Of a stretch of 7,408 bases of DNA, positions 1-5,495 are shown piece after piece. Positions within the stretch are counted from its first letter, which is position 1. Every line of letters begins with the position of its first letter. The notes beneath the pieces are model-generated. The model was not told the origin of the DNA, searched no databases, and saw only the letters and a program-made list of their open reading frames with translations. The position numbers and the translations under genes are program-made. This DNA is from WS-11 sp035275545 (GTDB taxonomy: Bacteria; Eisenbacteria; RBG-16-71-46): positions 1-7,408 of the forward strand of contig DATEMP010000209.1 in assembly GCA_035275545.1 (NCBI GenBank). The letters are read 5' to 3'.

Positions 1-1688
1 CTGAGGCGCCTGCCGACCCCGCGGTCAAGCCGGTCGCGGCGTGGATCAACCAGTTCGCGCGCACCCTCAAGACCTGCCGGCTCTATCACGCGAACAACCC
101 CACGGTGGTGAAGTTCCGCGAGGAGCTGGCGGATGCGCTCACGCGGCTGATCGACGCGCACGGGCCGATCACCTGCCGCTTCTCGGCCGACGACATCCTC
201 TACGGGGATGCATCGCTCTACCCGGCGCGCTCGCGCGACGACAACCTGGCGCTCCCGTTCCACCGCGACGGCGTGCGCGGGCTCACGTTCCAGCCCGGCG
301 TCACGCGCCGCGAGCTGGACGCGCTGATCGACGCGCTCATGCTGGTCACCGGGCAGATCCAGGCCGACGACGACCTGGTGACGCTCCTCTGGCAGGCCAA
401 TCTCAAGAGCATCGAGGTCGACTACGTCCCGGCGGAGGGCGACGTGGGCGCGTCGGTCACGGAGGAGTCCGGTGCCCTGATGCCCTGGCCGACCGCTGCG
501 GCGCAGGCGCCGGAGCCGGCGGAGGCCTCCGGTACCGATGCCGCGACCGTGGGGGGCCCCGACGGCGGCTCGCGCTCGGACGACTGGACCACCGGCGACT
601 TCGTGGTCGAGATCGAGGCGGGCTTTGCCGAGCTCGACGCGATGGCGCCCACCGAGATCGAGCGCTTCCGCGGAGAGTTCTCGGCCGAGCACGAGGTGCC
701 GCTCATGACCACCGCGCTCGCCATCGCCCACGCCTTCCTGGACGCGGGGATCGATCCCGAGGACCGCGAGGAGCTCGCGCGGTTTGTGCCACGCATGCTG
801 CGCCTGGCGCTGGGGGAGGGCTCGTGGCTCGAGGCACGCGAGGCGCTCTCGCTGCTGCGGGAGTGCGGGAGCGAGGGGTCGGTCGAGAGCCTCACCCAGG
901 AGCTGTTCCAGCCGATCTCGATCGCGGCCACGGTGGAGCAGCTCGATCGCCAGGACGCACGCCAGGTCGCGGAGTTCGTGGCCCTGGCGGAGGCGATGGG
1001 CGAGCCGGGGGCCGAGTGGCTCAACCTGGTGCTGGCCGAGAGTCAGCACCGGATCACGCGCAAGGTGATCTCCGAGGCGCTCACCCGGATCTGCCGCGAG
1101 CAGCCGGAGCGGATCGCCCCGTGGCTCGCGGACTCGCGATGGTACGTGGTGCGCAACGCGGTCCAGATCCTGGGCTGGATCGGCGGCGACCCGATCTCGG
1201 GAATGCTGCGCGGGGTGCTCCATCACGCCGATCCGCGCGTGCGGCACGAGGTGGTCACCGCGCTCGGCACCGTGGAGCCGGCGATCGCGCGGCCGATGCT
1301 GATCGAGCTCCTGTCGGGGGCCGACAGCCGGCTCTTCTGCGCGATCCTGGCGAAGCTCGGCTCCGGGCGGGACGGGTCGACCGCACGCATGCTGGTGGGC
1401 TACCTCCAGTCCACCACCTTCGAGCAGCGCCCCGACGAGGAGAAGCGCGCGATCTACAACGCGCTCTCCGCGACCGGAACCGACGACGTGCTGCCCGAGC
1501 TCGAGCTGGAGCTGGTCAAGGGCAACTGGATGACGCGCGGCCTCGAGACCCATCGCGCGGCGATCGCACGCTGCATCGCGCGCATCGGCACTCCCCGCGC
1601 CCGCGCCCTGCTCGAGCGCGGCGCCGAATCCAAGCGCGCCACGGTGCGCGCCGCGTGCGCCGATGTCCTGAAGCGGCTCCATGACTGA
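1..1688 (+). CDS. HEAT-repeat protein, 5'-truncated by window edge
   Basis: The frame is open from base 3 to the TGA at 1686-1688 (561 residues visible). A GTG at 105 is an available start, but the codons before it (reading AAWINQFARTLKTCRLYH) continue a helix that matches the start of the next gene's N-terminal module, so I take the true start to lie before the window. Visible layout, numbered from base 3: an N-terminal alpha/beta module at about residues 14-143 (with the pieces DDILYGDASLYP, HRDGVRGLTF and GVTRRELDALIDALM); an Ala/Gly/Pro/Asp-rich linker at about 144-200; a helical middle; and HEAT-like helical repeats from about 351 to the end (RWYVVRNAVQILGWIGG, DPRVRHEVVTALG, KRATVRAACADVLKRL). 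HEAT repeats are protein-binding scaffolds; no catalytic motif is seen. The stop overlaps the HD-GYP start by 8 nt, so the two are probably co-translated and may act together in signalling. The exact role is unknown. Confidence 0.88.
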   Translation, partial: EAPADPAVKPVAAWINQFARTLKTCRLYHANNPTVVKFREELADALTRLIDAHGPITCRFSADDILYGDASLYPARSRDDNLALPFHRDGVRGLTFQPGVTRRELDALIDALMLVTGQIQADDDLVTLLWQANLKSIEVDYVPAEGDVGASVTEESGALMPWPTAAAQAPEPAEASGTDAATVGGPDGGSRSDDWTTGDFVVEIEAGFAELDAMAPTEIERFRGEFSAEHEVPLMTTALAIAHAFLDAGIDPEDREELARFVPRMLRLALGEGSWLEAREALSLLRECGSEGSVESLTQELFQPISIAATVEQLDRQDARQVAEFVALAEAMGEPGAEWLNLVLAESQHRITRKVISEALTRICREQPERIAPWLADSRWYVVRNAVQILGWIGGDPISGMLRGVLHHADPRVRHEVVTALGTVEPAIARPMLIELLSGADSRLFCAILAKLGSGRDGSTARMLVGYLQSTTFEQRPDEEKRAIYNALSATGTDDVLPELELELVKGNWMTRGLETHRAAIARCIARIGTPRARALLERGAESKRATVRAACADVLKRLHD

Positions 1689-3144
1689 CCTGCCCGTCGA
1701 AGCCGGCACGTCCTCGGGGCGGGACGACCCCGCCGAGCGCCGCATCGAGCAGCTCGGACCCCAGTTCCTGCTGCGCTTCTCGGCGGTGCTGCGCACCGCG
1801 CGCACCCACGACGTGACCAACCAGGCGTTCCAGCGTCAGCTCCACGAGCTGCTCGCGGTGGTCGCGGCACTGCTCAAGGACGAGGACGAGTGCGCGCTGG
1901 TCGCGGTCGCCGACTACTTCTACCTGGACGGCCACCGCATCAAGGCGAGCGCGACGCTGCTGCCGGTCTATCACGGGCTGCTCGGCGAGTTCGAGCGCCG
2001 TGCGGTGGGGGGTGTGCGATTCATGCAGGGCGTCCACGCCGCCGAGCTCGAGCGCTTCTTCCAGCTCTTCATGAGCGCCGAGGACCCCGCGGTCGCCGAG
2101 CTGCTGCCCACCGCGCTCACCGAGGCGCAGGTCGAGCACGTGCTCACCGTGCCGGCCTCGGAGCTGGACGCCGACGACCTGGCGCGCGAGCTCACCGAGC
2201 CCAAGGAGAAGACCGAGCGCGGGCGCGCCAAGCGCGTGTTCTGGCGCGCGGTGCTCGGGACCAAGAACATCGTCCTGCGCGCGCGGCAAACCGGCCGCCC
2301 CGACCTGCGCCAGGCGAAGCGGCTGGTGCAGCCGGTGGTCGACAACATCATGAAGCACGAGTACTCGCTCATCGGGCTCACCGCGGTGAAGGACCATGAC
2401 GAGTACACCTACGCGCACTGTGTGAACGTGAGCGTGCTCGCGGTGGGCATGGGGCAGGCGCTCGGCCTCGACCGCCAGGTGCTCGCCGATCTGGGCGTGG
2501 CGGGCCTGCTGCACGACGTCGGCAAGCTCGCGGTGCCGGGCGACGTGCTCCGCAAGCCCGCCCGGCTCTCGGAGGACGAGTGGCGGATGATGCAGCGGCA
2601 TCCGCTCGAGGGCGTCAAGATGACGATGCGGATGCCCGGGCTCTCGCTGCTCACGCTCGACACGATGCGCGTGTGCCTCGAGCACCACATGAACTACGAC
2701 TGCACCGGCTACCCCGAGATCTCCCACGAGTGGGGGCAGGCGACCTTGTCGCGCATCGTCGCGGTAGGCGACTGCTTCGACGCGATCACCGCCCACCGCA
2801 CCTACCACAAGCGCCCGCGGTCGGCGTTCGAGGCGCTCCAGTACCTGCTTGGCCCGACCCGCGTGTCGTTCGACCCCGCGGTGCTGTGGGCGCTGGTGCG
2901 CACGGTGGGACTGTTCCCGGCGGGGTCGGTGCTCCACACCGACTCCGGGCACCTGGTGATGGCGCTCAGCCCCAACCCGGACGACGCGCGGCGTCCGTTC
3001 TGCCGCATCCTGGTGGAGCCGGACGGCAGCCCGCCGGATCCCGACGCCTCGGAGTGGAGCCCGATGCCCTCCGACGTCAACGTCCTGCGCGTGCTCAAGC
3101 CCGAGGAGTTCGAGACCTCGATCTCGGAGCAGCTCGCCGCGTAG
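1681..3144 (+). CDS. HD-GYP domain protein (putative c-di-GMP phosphodiesterase)
   Basis: Complete gene of 487 residues; the ATG at 1681 lies inside the previous gene's end (ATGACTGA overlap) with only a weak Shine-Dalgarno, suggesting translational coupling. Residues 25-160 form an N-terminal module resembling that of the upstream HEAT protein. Residues 170-215 are a basic linker, and residues 225-410 are the HD-GYP domain. The metal ligands expected for the family are present at the family's spacing: H246, H278-D279 (LLHDVGK), H307 (RHP), H335-H336 and D364 (GDCFDAIT), plus K282. The signature is HHMNYDCTGYP (335-345), so GYP is intact but the usual HHE Glu is Met and the usual DG Gly is Cys. 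Residue 242 is Tyr at the position of the extra Glu ligand in the trinuclear Persephonella enzyme (numbering from memory), so a two-metal site is likelier. HD-GYP proteins hydrolyse c-di-GMP in the cytosol. No signal peptide or membrane helix is seen. The last 75 residues are a C-terminal extension of unknown role. Activity is inferred. Confidence 0.93.
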   Translation: MTDLPVEAGTSSGRDDPAERRIEQLGPQFLLRFSAVLRTARTHDVTNQAFQRQLHELLAVVAALLKDEDECALVAVADYFYLDGHRIKASATLLPVYHGLLGEFERRAVGGVRFMQGVHAAELERFFQLFMSAEDPAVAELLPTALTEAQVEHVLTVPASELDADDLARELTEPKEKTERGRAKRVFWRAVLGTKNIVLRARQTGRPDLRQAKRLVQPVVDNIMKHEYSLIGLTAVKDHDEYTYAHCVNVSVLAVGMGQALGLDRQVLADLGVAGLLHDVGKLAVPGDVLRKPARLSEDEWRMMQRHPLEGVKMTMRMPGLSLLTLDTMRVCLEHHMNYDCTGYPEISHEWGQATLSRIVAVGDCFDAITAHRTYHKRPRSAFEALQYLLGPTRVSFDPAVLWALVRTVGLFPAGSVLHTDSGHLVMALSPNPDDARRPFCRILVEPDGSPPDPDASEWSPMPSDVNVLRVLKPEEFETSISEQLAA

Positions 3145-3159
3145 CCGGCTGCGACCGAA

Positions 3160-3201
3160 AACACGAACGGACGGTGCCATGTCGACACCGTCCGCCGTGT
3201 T
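3160..3201. terminator. Long hairpin between convergent genes
   Basis: AACACG (3160-3165) and CGGACGGTG (3168-3176) pair with CACCGTCCG (3186-3194) and CGTGTT (3196-3201) around a 9-nt loop; AA opposite a single C makes a small internal bulge. This gives 15 base pairs between the stop at 3144 and the convergent gene ending at 3276. The + strand side has no T tract (it continues GGTGAG). On the - strand the second arm runs into TTTT (complement of 3158-3161), so it looks better as a terminator for the - strand gene, or as a shared bidirectional one. The rest of 3145-3275 shows nothing else I can support. Confidence 0.6.
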
Positions 3202-3275
3202 GGTGAGCCCGATCCGCGCAGTCCAGGACGCTCCCCGTCTCCGACTACGTCCTCACGAGCTCACACGCCTTGTCG

Positions 3276-3761
3276 CTAGTCGTCGTCGTGATCCCGGTAG
3301 TACCGACCGCGATCGCGGTCGTAGACCCGGTAGGAATCGTCGTCATCCCACGCCCGCCAGCTGCCGTCGTCGTACCGGTAGGAGCGGACGTAGGCTCCGT
3401 TGTCGCACTCGACCACCCGAATGACGCGCGGGTGGTGATGACGGTGAAGATGCGTCCGGTAGATCTCGAGCGAAACGAACCGCTCCTCGCAGTACGGATC
3501 GTAGTAGGCGTAGCCGGCCGGAGCGGCGTGCGCGAGCGCAGCGCCCAGGAACAACCCGCCCAGGAACCCGGCGATCGCCGGGCCGGCGCTCGAGCGCCGT
3601 ACCACGTAGACGCTTCCATGGCTCCGATGGTTTGAACGGTAGTACCCGCCCTTGTAGCGACGGCCACGGTCCGCCATCGCCGCCGGCGCCACCAACGCGG
3701 TCATCATGGCGACCACCAGCACGACGGCCATCCAGCGCGTATGTCTCATTGAAGGCTTCAT
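3276..3761 (-). CDS. Exported Tyr/Arg/His/Asp-rich small protein, unknown function
   Basis: 161 residues. The ATG at 3761 is preceded by a perfect AGGAGG (3767-3772) at 5 nt, which decides this start over the Met at codon 5. Residues 1-30 are a Sec signal peptide: basic start, hydrophobic core MAVVLVVAMMTALVAPA, likely cleavage after AMA. Residues 31-57 are basic and Tyr-rich. Residues 58-84 are a Gly/Ala hydrophobic stretch with glycine-zipper spacing (AGPAIAGFLGGLFLGAALA), possibly a membrane or assembly segment. Residues 88-110 read DPYCEERFVSLEIYRTHLHRHHH, a pattern like a degenerate C2H2 finger with one Cys where two are expected. The tail (130-161) is Asp/Tyr/Arg-rich and ends HDDD. The two Cys (91, 119) could form a disulfide in the periplasm. 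I do not recognise a named family. It is separated by 218 nt from the operon upstream on the same strand and seems to have its own sigma-54-like promoter. The overlapping + strand frame (3270-3635) is its shadow. Confidence 0.83.
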   Translation of the reverse strand: MKPSMRHTRWMAVVLVVAMMTALVAPAAMADRGRRYKGGYYRSNHRSHGSVYVVRRSSAGPAIAGFLGGLFLGAALAHAAPAGYAYYDPYCEERFVSLEIYRTHLHRHHHPRVIRVVECDNGAYVRSYRYDDGSWRAWDDDDSYRVYDRDRGRYYRDHDDD

Positions 3762-3805
3762 CGCTTCCTCCTGCGTTCATTACGGCAAGGGCTGCAGACG
3801 CTATG

Positions 3806-3821
3806 AGCAGCCTGCGTGCCA
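3806..3821 (-). promoter_or_regulatory. Candidate sigma-54 (-24/-12) promoter
   Basis: Read on the - strand, 3821 to 3806 is TGGCACGCAGGCTGCT. The sigma-54 consensus is TGGCACG, four bases, TTGCW; this differs only at the first T of TTGC (C here), and GG and GC are separated by exactly 10 bases. Transcription would begin near 3795, giving a leader of about 34 nt containing the AGGAGG and the ATG at 3761, which is a sensible arrangement. A sigma-54 promoter implies control by an enhancer-binding activator. The match is by eye, with no background calculation for a G+C-rich genome, and part of it also forms a short inverted repeat (GGCTGC 3790-3795 with GCAGCC 3807-3812). Confidence 0.5.
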
Positions 3822-3875
3822 TGGGGGCCGGGAACGGGGAGGCGTTGCGCCTCAAGCGCTTGGGCGGGCGGGGTT

Positions 3876-3892
3876 CCGGTTGGGGCAACCGG
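3876..3892. repeat. Perfect inverted repeat upstream of sigma-54-like site
   Basis: CCGGTTG (3876-3882), loop GGG, CAACCGG (3886-3892). No T tract follows on either strand, so it is not a standard terminator, although it lies about 90 nt past the cupredoxin stop and could end or stabilise that transcript. It also sits about 80-97 bases upstream of the transcription start predicted for the gene at 3761, within the usual range of an activator site. A second palindrome, CAAGCGCTTG, lies at 3853-3862. The two readings (3' end hairpin, activator site) cannot be separated from sequence alone. The rest of 3762-3979 holds no supported gene. Confidence 0.35.
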
Positions 3893-3979
3893 CGCGGCGG
3901 GAGATGTGGCGTCCGTGCTACACGGTCGCGACGAATGGCCGCGACGGATCCAGGGGGATAGATCCGCCGAAGCTGAAGA

Positions 3980-4357
3980 TCAGTTGCTGGTGACGGTGTG
4001 CGTCGACCCGTTGTTGGTCCAGGTCACCGTGCCGCCCGGTGCCACGAGGGCGGTTGAGGGCGAGTACTGGTTGTCGGTGATCGTCACCGCAGCCGTGGCC
4101 GGGTGGCCGGTCTGAACGTGGACCGAGCCCGCCATGCCGGTGCCGTGGATCGTGCAGTGATAGCCGTAGGTTGCCGGCTGGGTCATCGGGAACGTGTGCG
4201 CGAACGTGCCGCCGCCACCATTGATGTTGCCCGAGTCCAGTTCCCGGACCACCGGGGGAGCGTTCGGGGCAGGGTCGCTGCCGCACGAAAGGGCCAGCCC
4301 GGCCACGGCCAGGACCAGCAGGGTGAGGGCGATGCGTGTGCCACGGCGTCGTTTCAT
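3980..4357 (-). CDS. Lipoprotein cupredoxin with circularly permuted halves
   Basis: 125 residues. The ATG at 4357 has GGAGG at 4362-4366 (4-nt spacing), and its ATGA overlaps the stop of the upstream membrane-protein gene. Residues 1-24 are a lipoprotein signal ending LALSC (C25 would be lipidated). A short Asp/Pro/Asn linker follows, then residues 39-82 with the normally C-terminal half of a plastocyanin-type fold: DSGN, GGGGTFAHTF, and GYHCTIHGTGMAGSV with the type 1 copper ligands C68, H71 and M75. Residues 88-125 hold the normally N-terminal half: AAVTITDNQYSP, APGGTVTWTNNGSTHTVTSN, with the remaining copper ligand H120. The four-ligand set is complete but the order is swapped. The protein ends right after the His strand. 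Expected location: periplasm, anchored to inner or outer membrane (D27 sits at C+2, the position linked to inner-membrane retention in enterobacteria). Expected role: single-electron carrier or copper binder serving the flavin operon. The fold is strongly supported; the partner is inferred. Confidence 0.88.
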   Translation of the reverse strand: MKRRRGTRIALTLLVLAVAGLALSCGSDPAPNAPPVVRELDSGNINGGGGTFAHTFPMTQPATYGYHCTIHGTGMAGSVHVQTGHPATAAVTITDNQYSPSTALVAPGGTVTWTNNGSTHTVTSN

Positions 4358-4941
4358 GGTTCCTCCGATCGAGAGCGCCCGGAACGAGGGGGACGTCCCG
4401 TTGGATGCGCGGTCCGCGGCGGAGGAGTATAGCCCTCTCGAGCCCGGCCCCGGCCACCCCGTCCGGCGCGCCCCCGGGCGAGGACCAGGCCCAGCGCGAC
4501 AATGAGATAGGCGAGCATCCCCTGAAGCGTCAGGAACATCGCCACCTTGAGCCAGGCGAAACCGGGGTGCCAGAAGCGGGTCATCCAGCCCGCCGCCTCG
4601 GAGAGCAGCGCGGAGCCGAACGCGGCAACGATGAAGGCCACCTTCGCCCCGGTCTTCATGGGGGAGAAGATCAGCAGGTGGGTGAGCAGCAGCAGCACCA
4701 GCGCGAACATCGGCAGGTGCATGTGGGTCACTTCCATCATCGAGAGCGCCGAGCGCGCCGGCCGGAACTCCGCCTCGCTGCCGCGGTAGTAGCTCACCAC
4801 GCTCGCCGGGTCGAGATTCATGTGCGCGAAGTAGAGCGTGAGGTTGGTGACCCAGAAACCGGCGAGCAGGAGCAGCGCGAGCCCGAGCGTGAGCCGCATG
4901 AGCGGCTGGTCCTGGAAGCCGCCCGACTGGAGGTACTTCAT
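4354..4941 (-). CDS. Four-helix integral membrane protein, unknown function
   Basis: 195 residues. The ATG at 4941 has AAGGAGA at 4946-4952 and forms an ATGA overlap with the end of the FMN-binding gene; its own TGA overlaps the cupredoxin start in the same way. Four membrane helices are visible at about residues 17-38, 73-92, 100-120 and 130-155. Conspicuous residues near the membrane face are H40, E70, H73, H75 and H88 in helix 2, E115 in helix 3 and W124-H125 (FWHPGFAWLK). Helix 2 carries three His, a candidate heme b, metal or quinone site, but the usual two-helix His arrangement of cytochrome b561 is not evident. The last 40 residues are a cytosolic Arg/Gly/Pro-rich tail without recognisable structure. 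I do not assign a named family. Between a flavinylated protein and a cupredoxin, a role as inner-membrane electron-entry subunit is plausible but inferred. Confidence 0.85.
   Translation of the reverse strand: MKYLQSGGFQDQPLMRLTLGLALLLLAGFWVTNLTLYFAHMNLDPASVVSYYRGSEAEFRPARSALSMMEVTHMHLPMFALVLLLLTHLLIFSPMKTGAKVAFIVAAFGSALLSEAAGWMTRFWHPGFAWLKVAMFLTLQGMLAYLIVALGLVLARGRAGRGGRGRAREGYTPPPRTAHPTGRPPRSGRSRSEEP
4426..4431 (-). promoter_or_regulatory. Possible internal -10 element (TATACT)
   Basis: On the - strand, TATACT (5 of 6 to the sigma-70 consensus) lies in the low-complexity tail of the membrane-protein gene, about 70 nt before the cupredoxin start. No convincing -35 box is seen 16-18 bases upstream. 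It stands out only because the surrounding DNA is so poor in A/T. Separate expression of the cupredoxin is possible but weakly supported. Confidence 0.15.
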
Positions 4942-5495
4942 CGCGTCTCCTTGCGCGCCAGCGACGGCGCCACGACGTCGGTGTAGAGCGCGAGCGCGAG
5001 CCGCACGCTCTCGGTCACCGCGCGGGTGCTGAGCGTGGCGCCCGAGATCGGCGGCACGCCTTTGGCCGGCCACAGACGCTCGTCGAGCCGCCGCCGTCCG
5101 AATCCTGCGAGCCAGCGCCGGGGCGGCAGGTAGTCGGGGGGCTCGTGGAACGCGAGCACGTCCATGCGCGCGACGGTGGTGTCGGGCGCCACCACCACCA
5201 TGAACACACCCGGCATGGTGCGCACGGTGCGGGACTCGATGAACGCCGTGCCGGCCAGCGTGTCGCCGCGCCACGCCAGGTACGCGCTCACCAGCCGCGA
5301 CGGCAGCCGCACCCGGGCGCGCGCCTCGACCGCGCGCGCCTGGTCGGGGGTGAGCGCGAACGAGCGGCTCACCACGCGAGCGTCGCCGAACGCCTCGGCC
5401 AGCGCCCGGGGCCGGGTCATGAAGACCTCGGCCCGGGCGGGCGCCGCGAGCAGCAGCAGCGCGGCTAGAAGAGGTAGCCGACCGCGGCGTTCCAC
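4938..5495 (-). CDS. Secreted FMN-binding protein (flavinylation substrate of ApbE)
   Basis: 185 residues with a GTG start at 5495. This is the start that gives a proper signal peptide (ERRGR, then LPLLAALLLLAAPARA, likely cleavage after ARA at residue 22); no ATG, GTG or TTG lies between it and the first Met at residue 26, which is already past the signal. It overlaps the porin end by 31 nt and has only a weak GGA upstream, so translation is likely coupled. The mature part is a single FMN_bind-type domain: YLAWRGDTLAGTAFIESRTV (about 72-91), GVFMVVVAPDTTVARMDVLAFHEPPDY (about 96-122), then VPPISGATLSTRAVTESVRLAL. SGAT at 151-154 is the family's flavinylation motif, with T154 the expected phosphoester FMN attachment site, as in RnfG and NqrC. 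It lacks the membrane anchor of those subunits and should be a soluble periplasmic electron carrier. ApbE in the same operon supports this. Confidence 0.9.
   Translation of the reverse strand: MERRGRLPLLAALLLLAAPARAEVFMTRPRALAEAFGDARVVSRSFALTPDQARAVEARARVRLPSRLVSAYLAWRGDTLAGTAFIESRTVRTMPGVFMVVVAPDTTVARMDVLAFHEPPDYLPPRRWLAGFGRRRLDERLWPAKGVPPISGATLSTRAVTESVRLALALYTDVVAPSLARKETR

Noticed and set aside
41..1684. 547-residue + strand frame overlapping the HEAT-repeat gene
   Set aside because: Its translation is an Arg/Ala/Gly/Pro-rich G+C artefact; the alternative frame shows clear helical repeats and third-position G/C bias.
1516..3180. 554-residue - strand frame antisense to the HD-GYP gene
   Set aside because: It is His/Arg/Glu-rich with no domain or membrane pattern and lies fully opposite a gene with an intact catalytic signature.
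3270..3635. 121-residue + strand frame starting with a Val-rich hydrophobic stretch
   Set aside because: The Val/Ile run is the reverse reading of the Asp/Tyr/Arg-rich tail of the exported protein, which has its own perfect SD and signal peptide.
3876..3892. Standard Rho-independent terminator for the flavin operon
   Set aside because: The 7-bp stem is perfect but no T tract follows on either strand, so I list it only as an inverted repeat.
3936..3960. Other short inverted repeats near 3927-3965 (GTCGCG/CGCGAC, GGATC/GATCC)
   Set aside because: Stems of 5-6 bp with 9-10 nt loops are expected by chance in such G+C-rich DNA.
3918..3979. Shifted-frame continuation past the cupredoxin stop (FSFGGSIPLDPSRPFVATV), suggesting a frameshifted second cupredoxin domain
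   Set aside because: It faintly resembles the strand that normally follows the His ligand, but it ends at 3918 without any Cys-His-Met loop, and the gene already contains one complete ligand set. Circular permutation explains the data better. Read-level checking of bases 3975-3990 would settle it.
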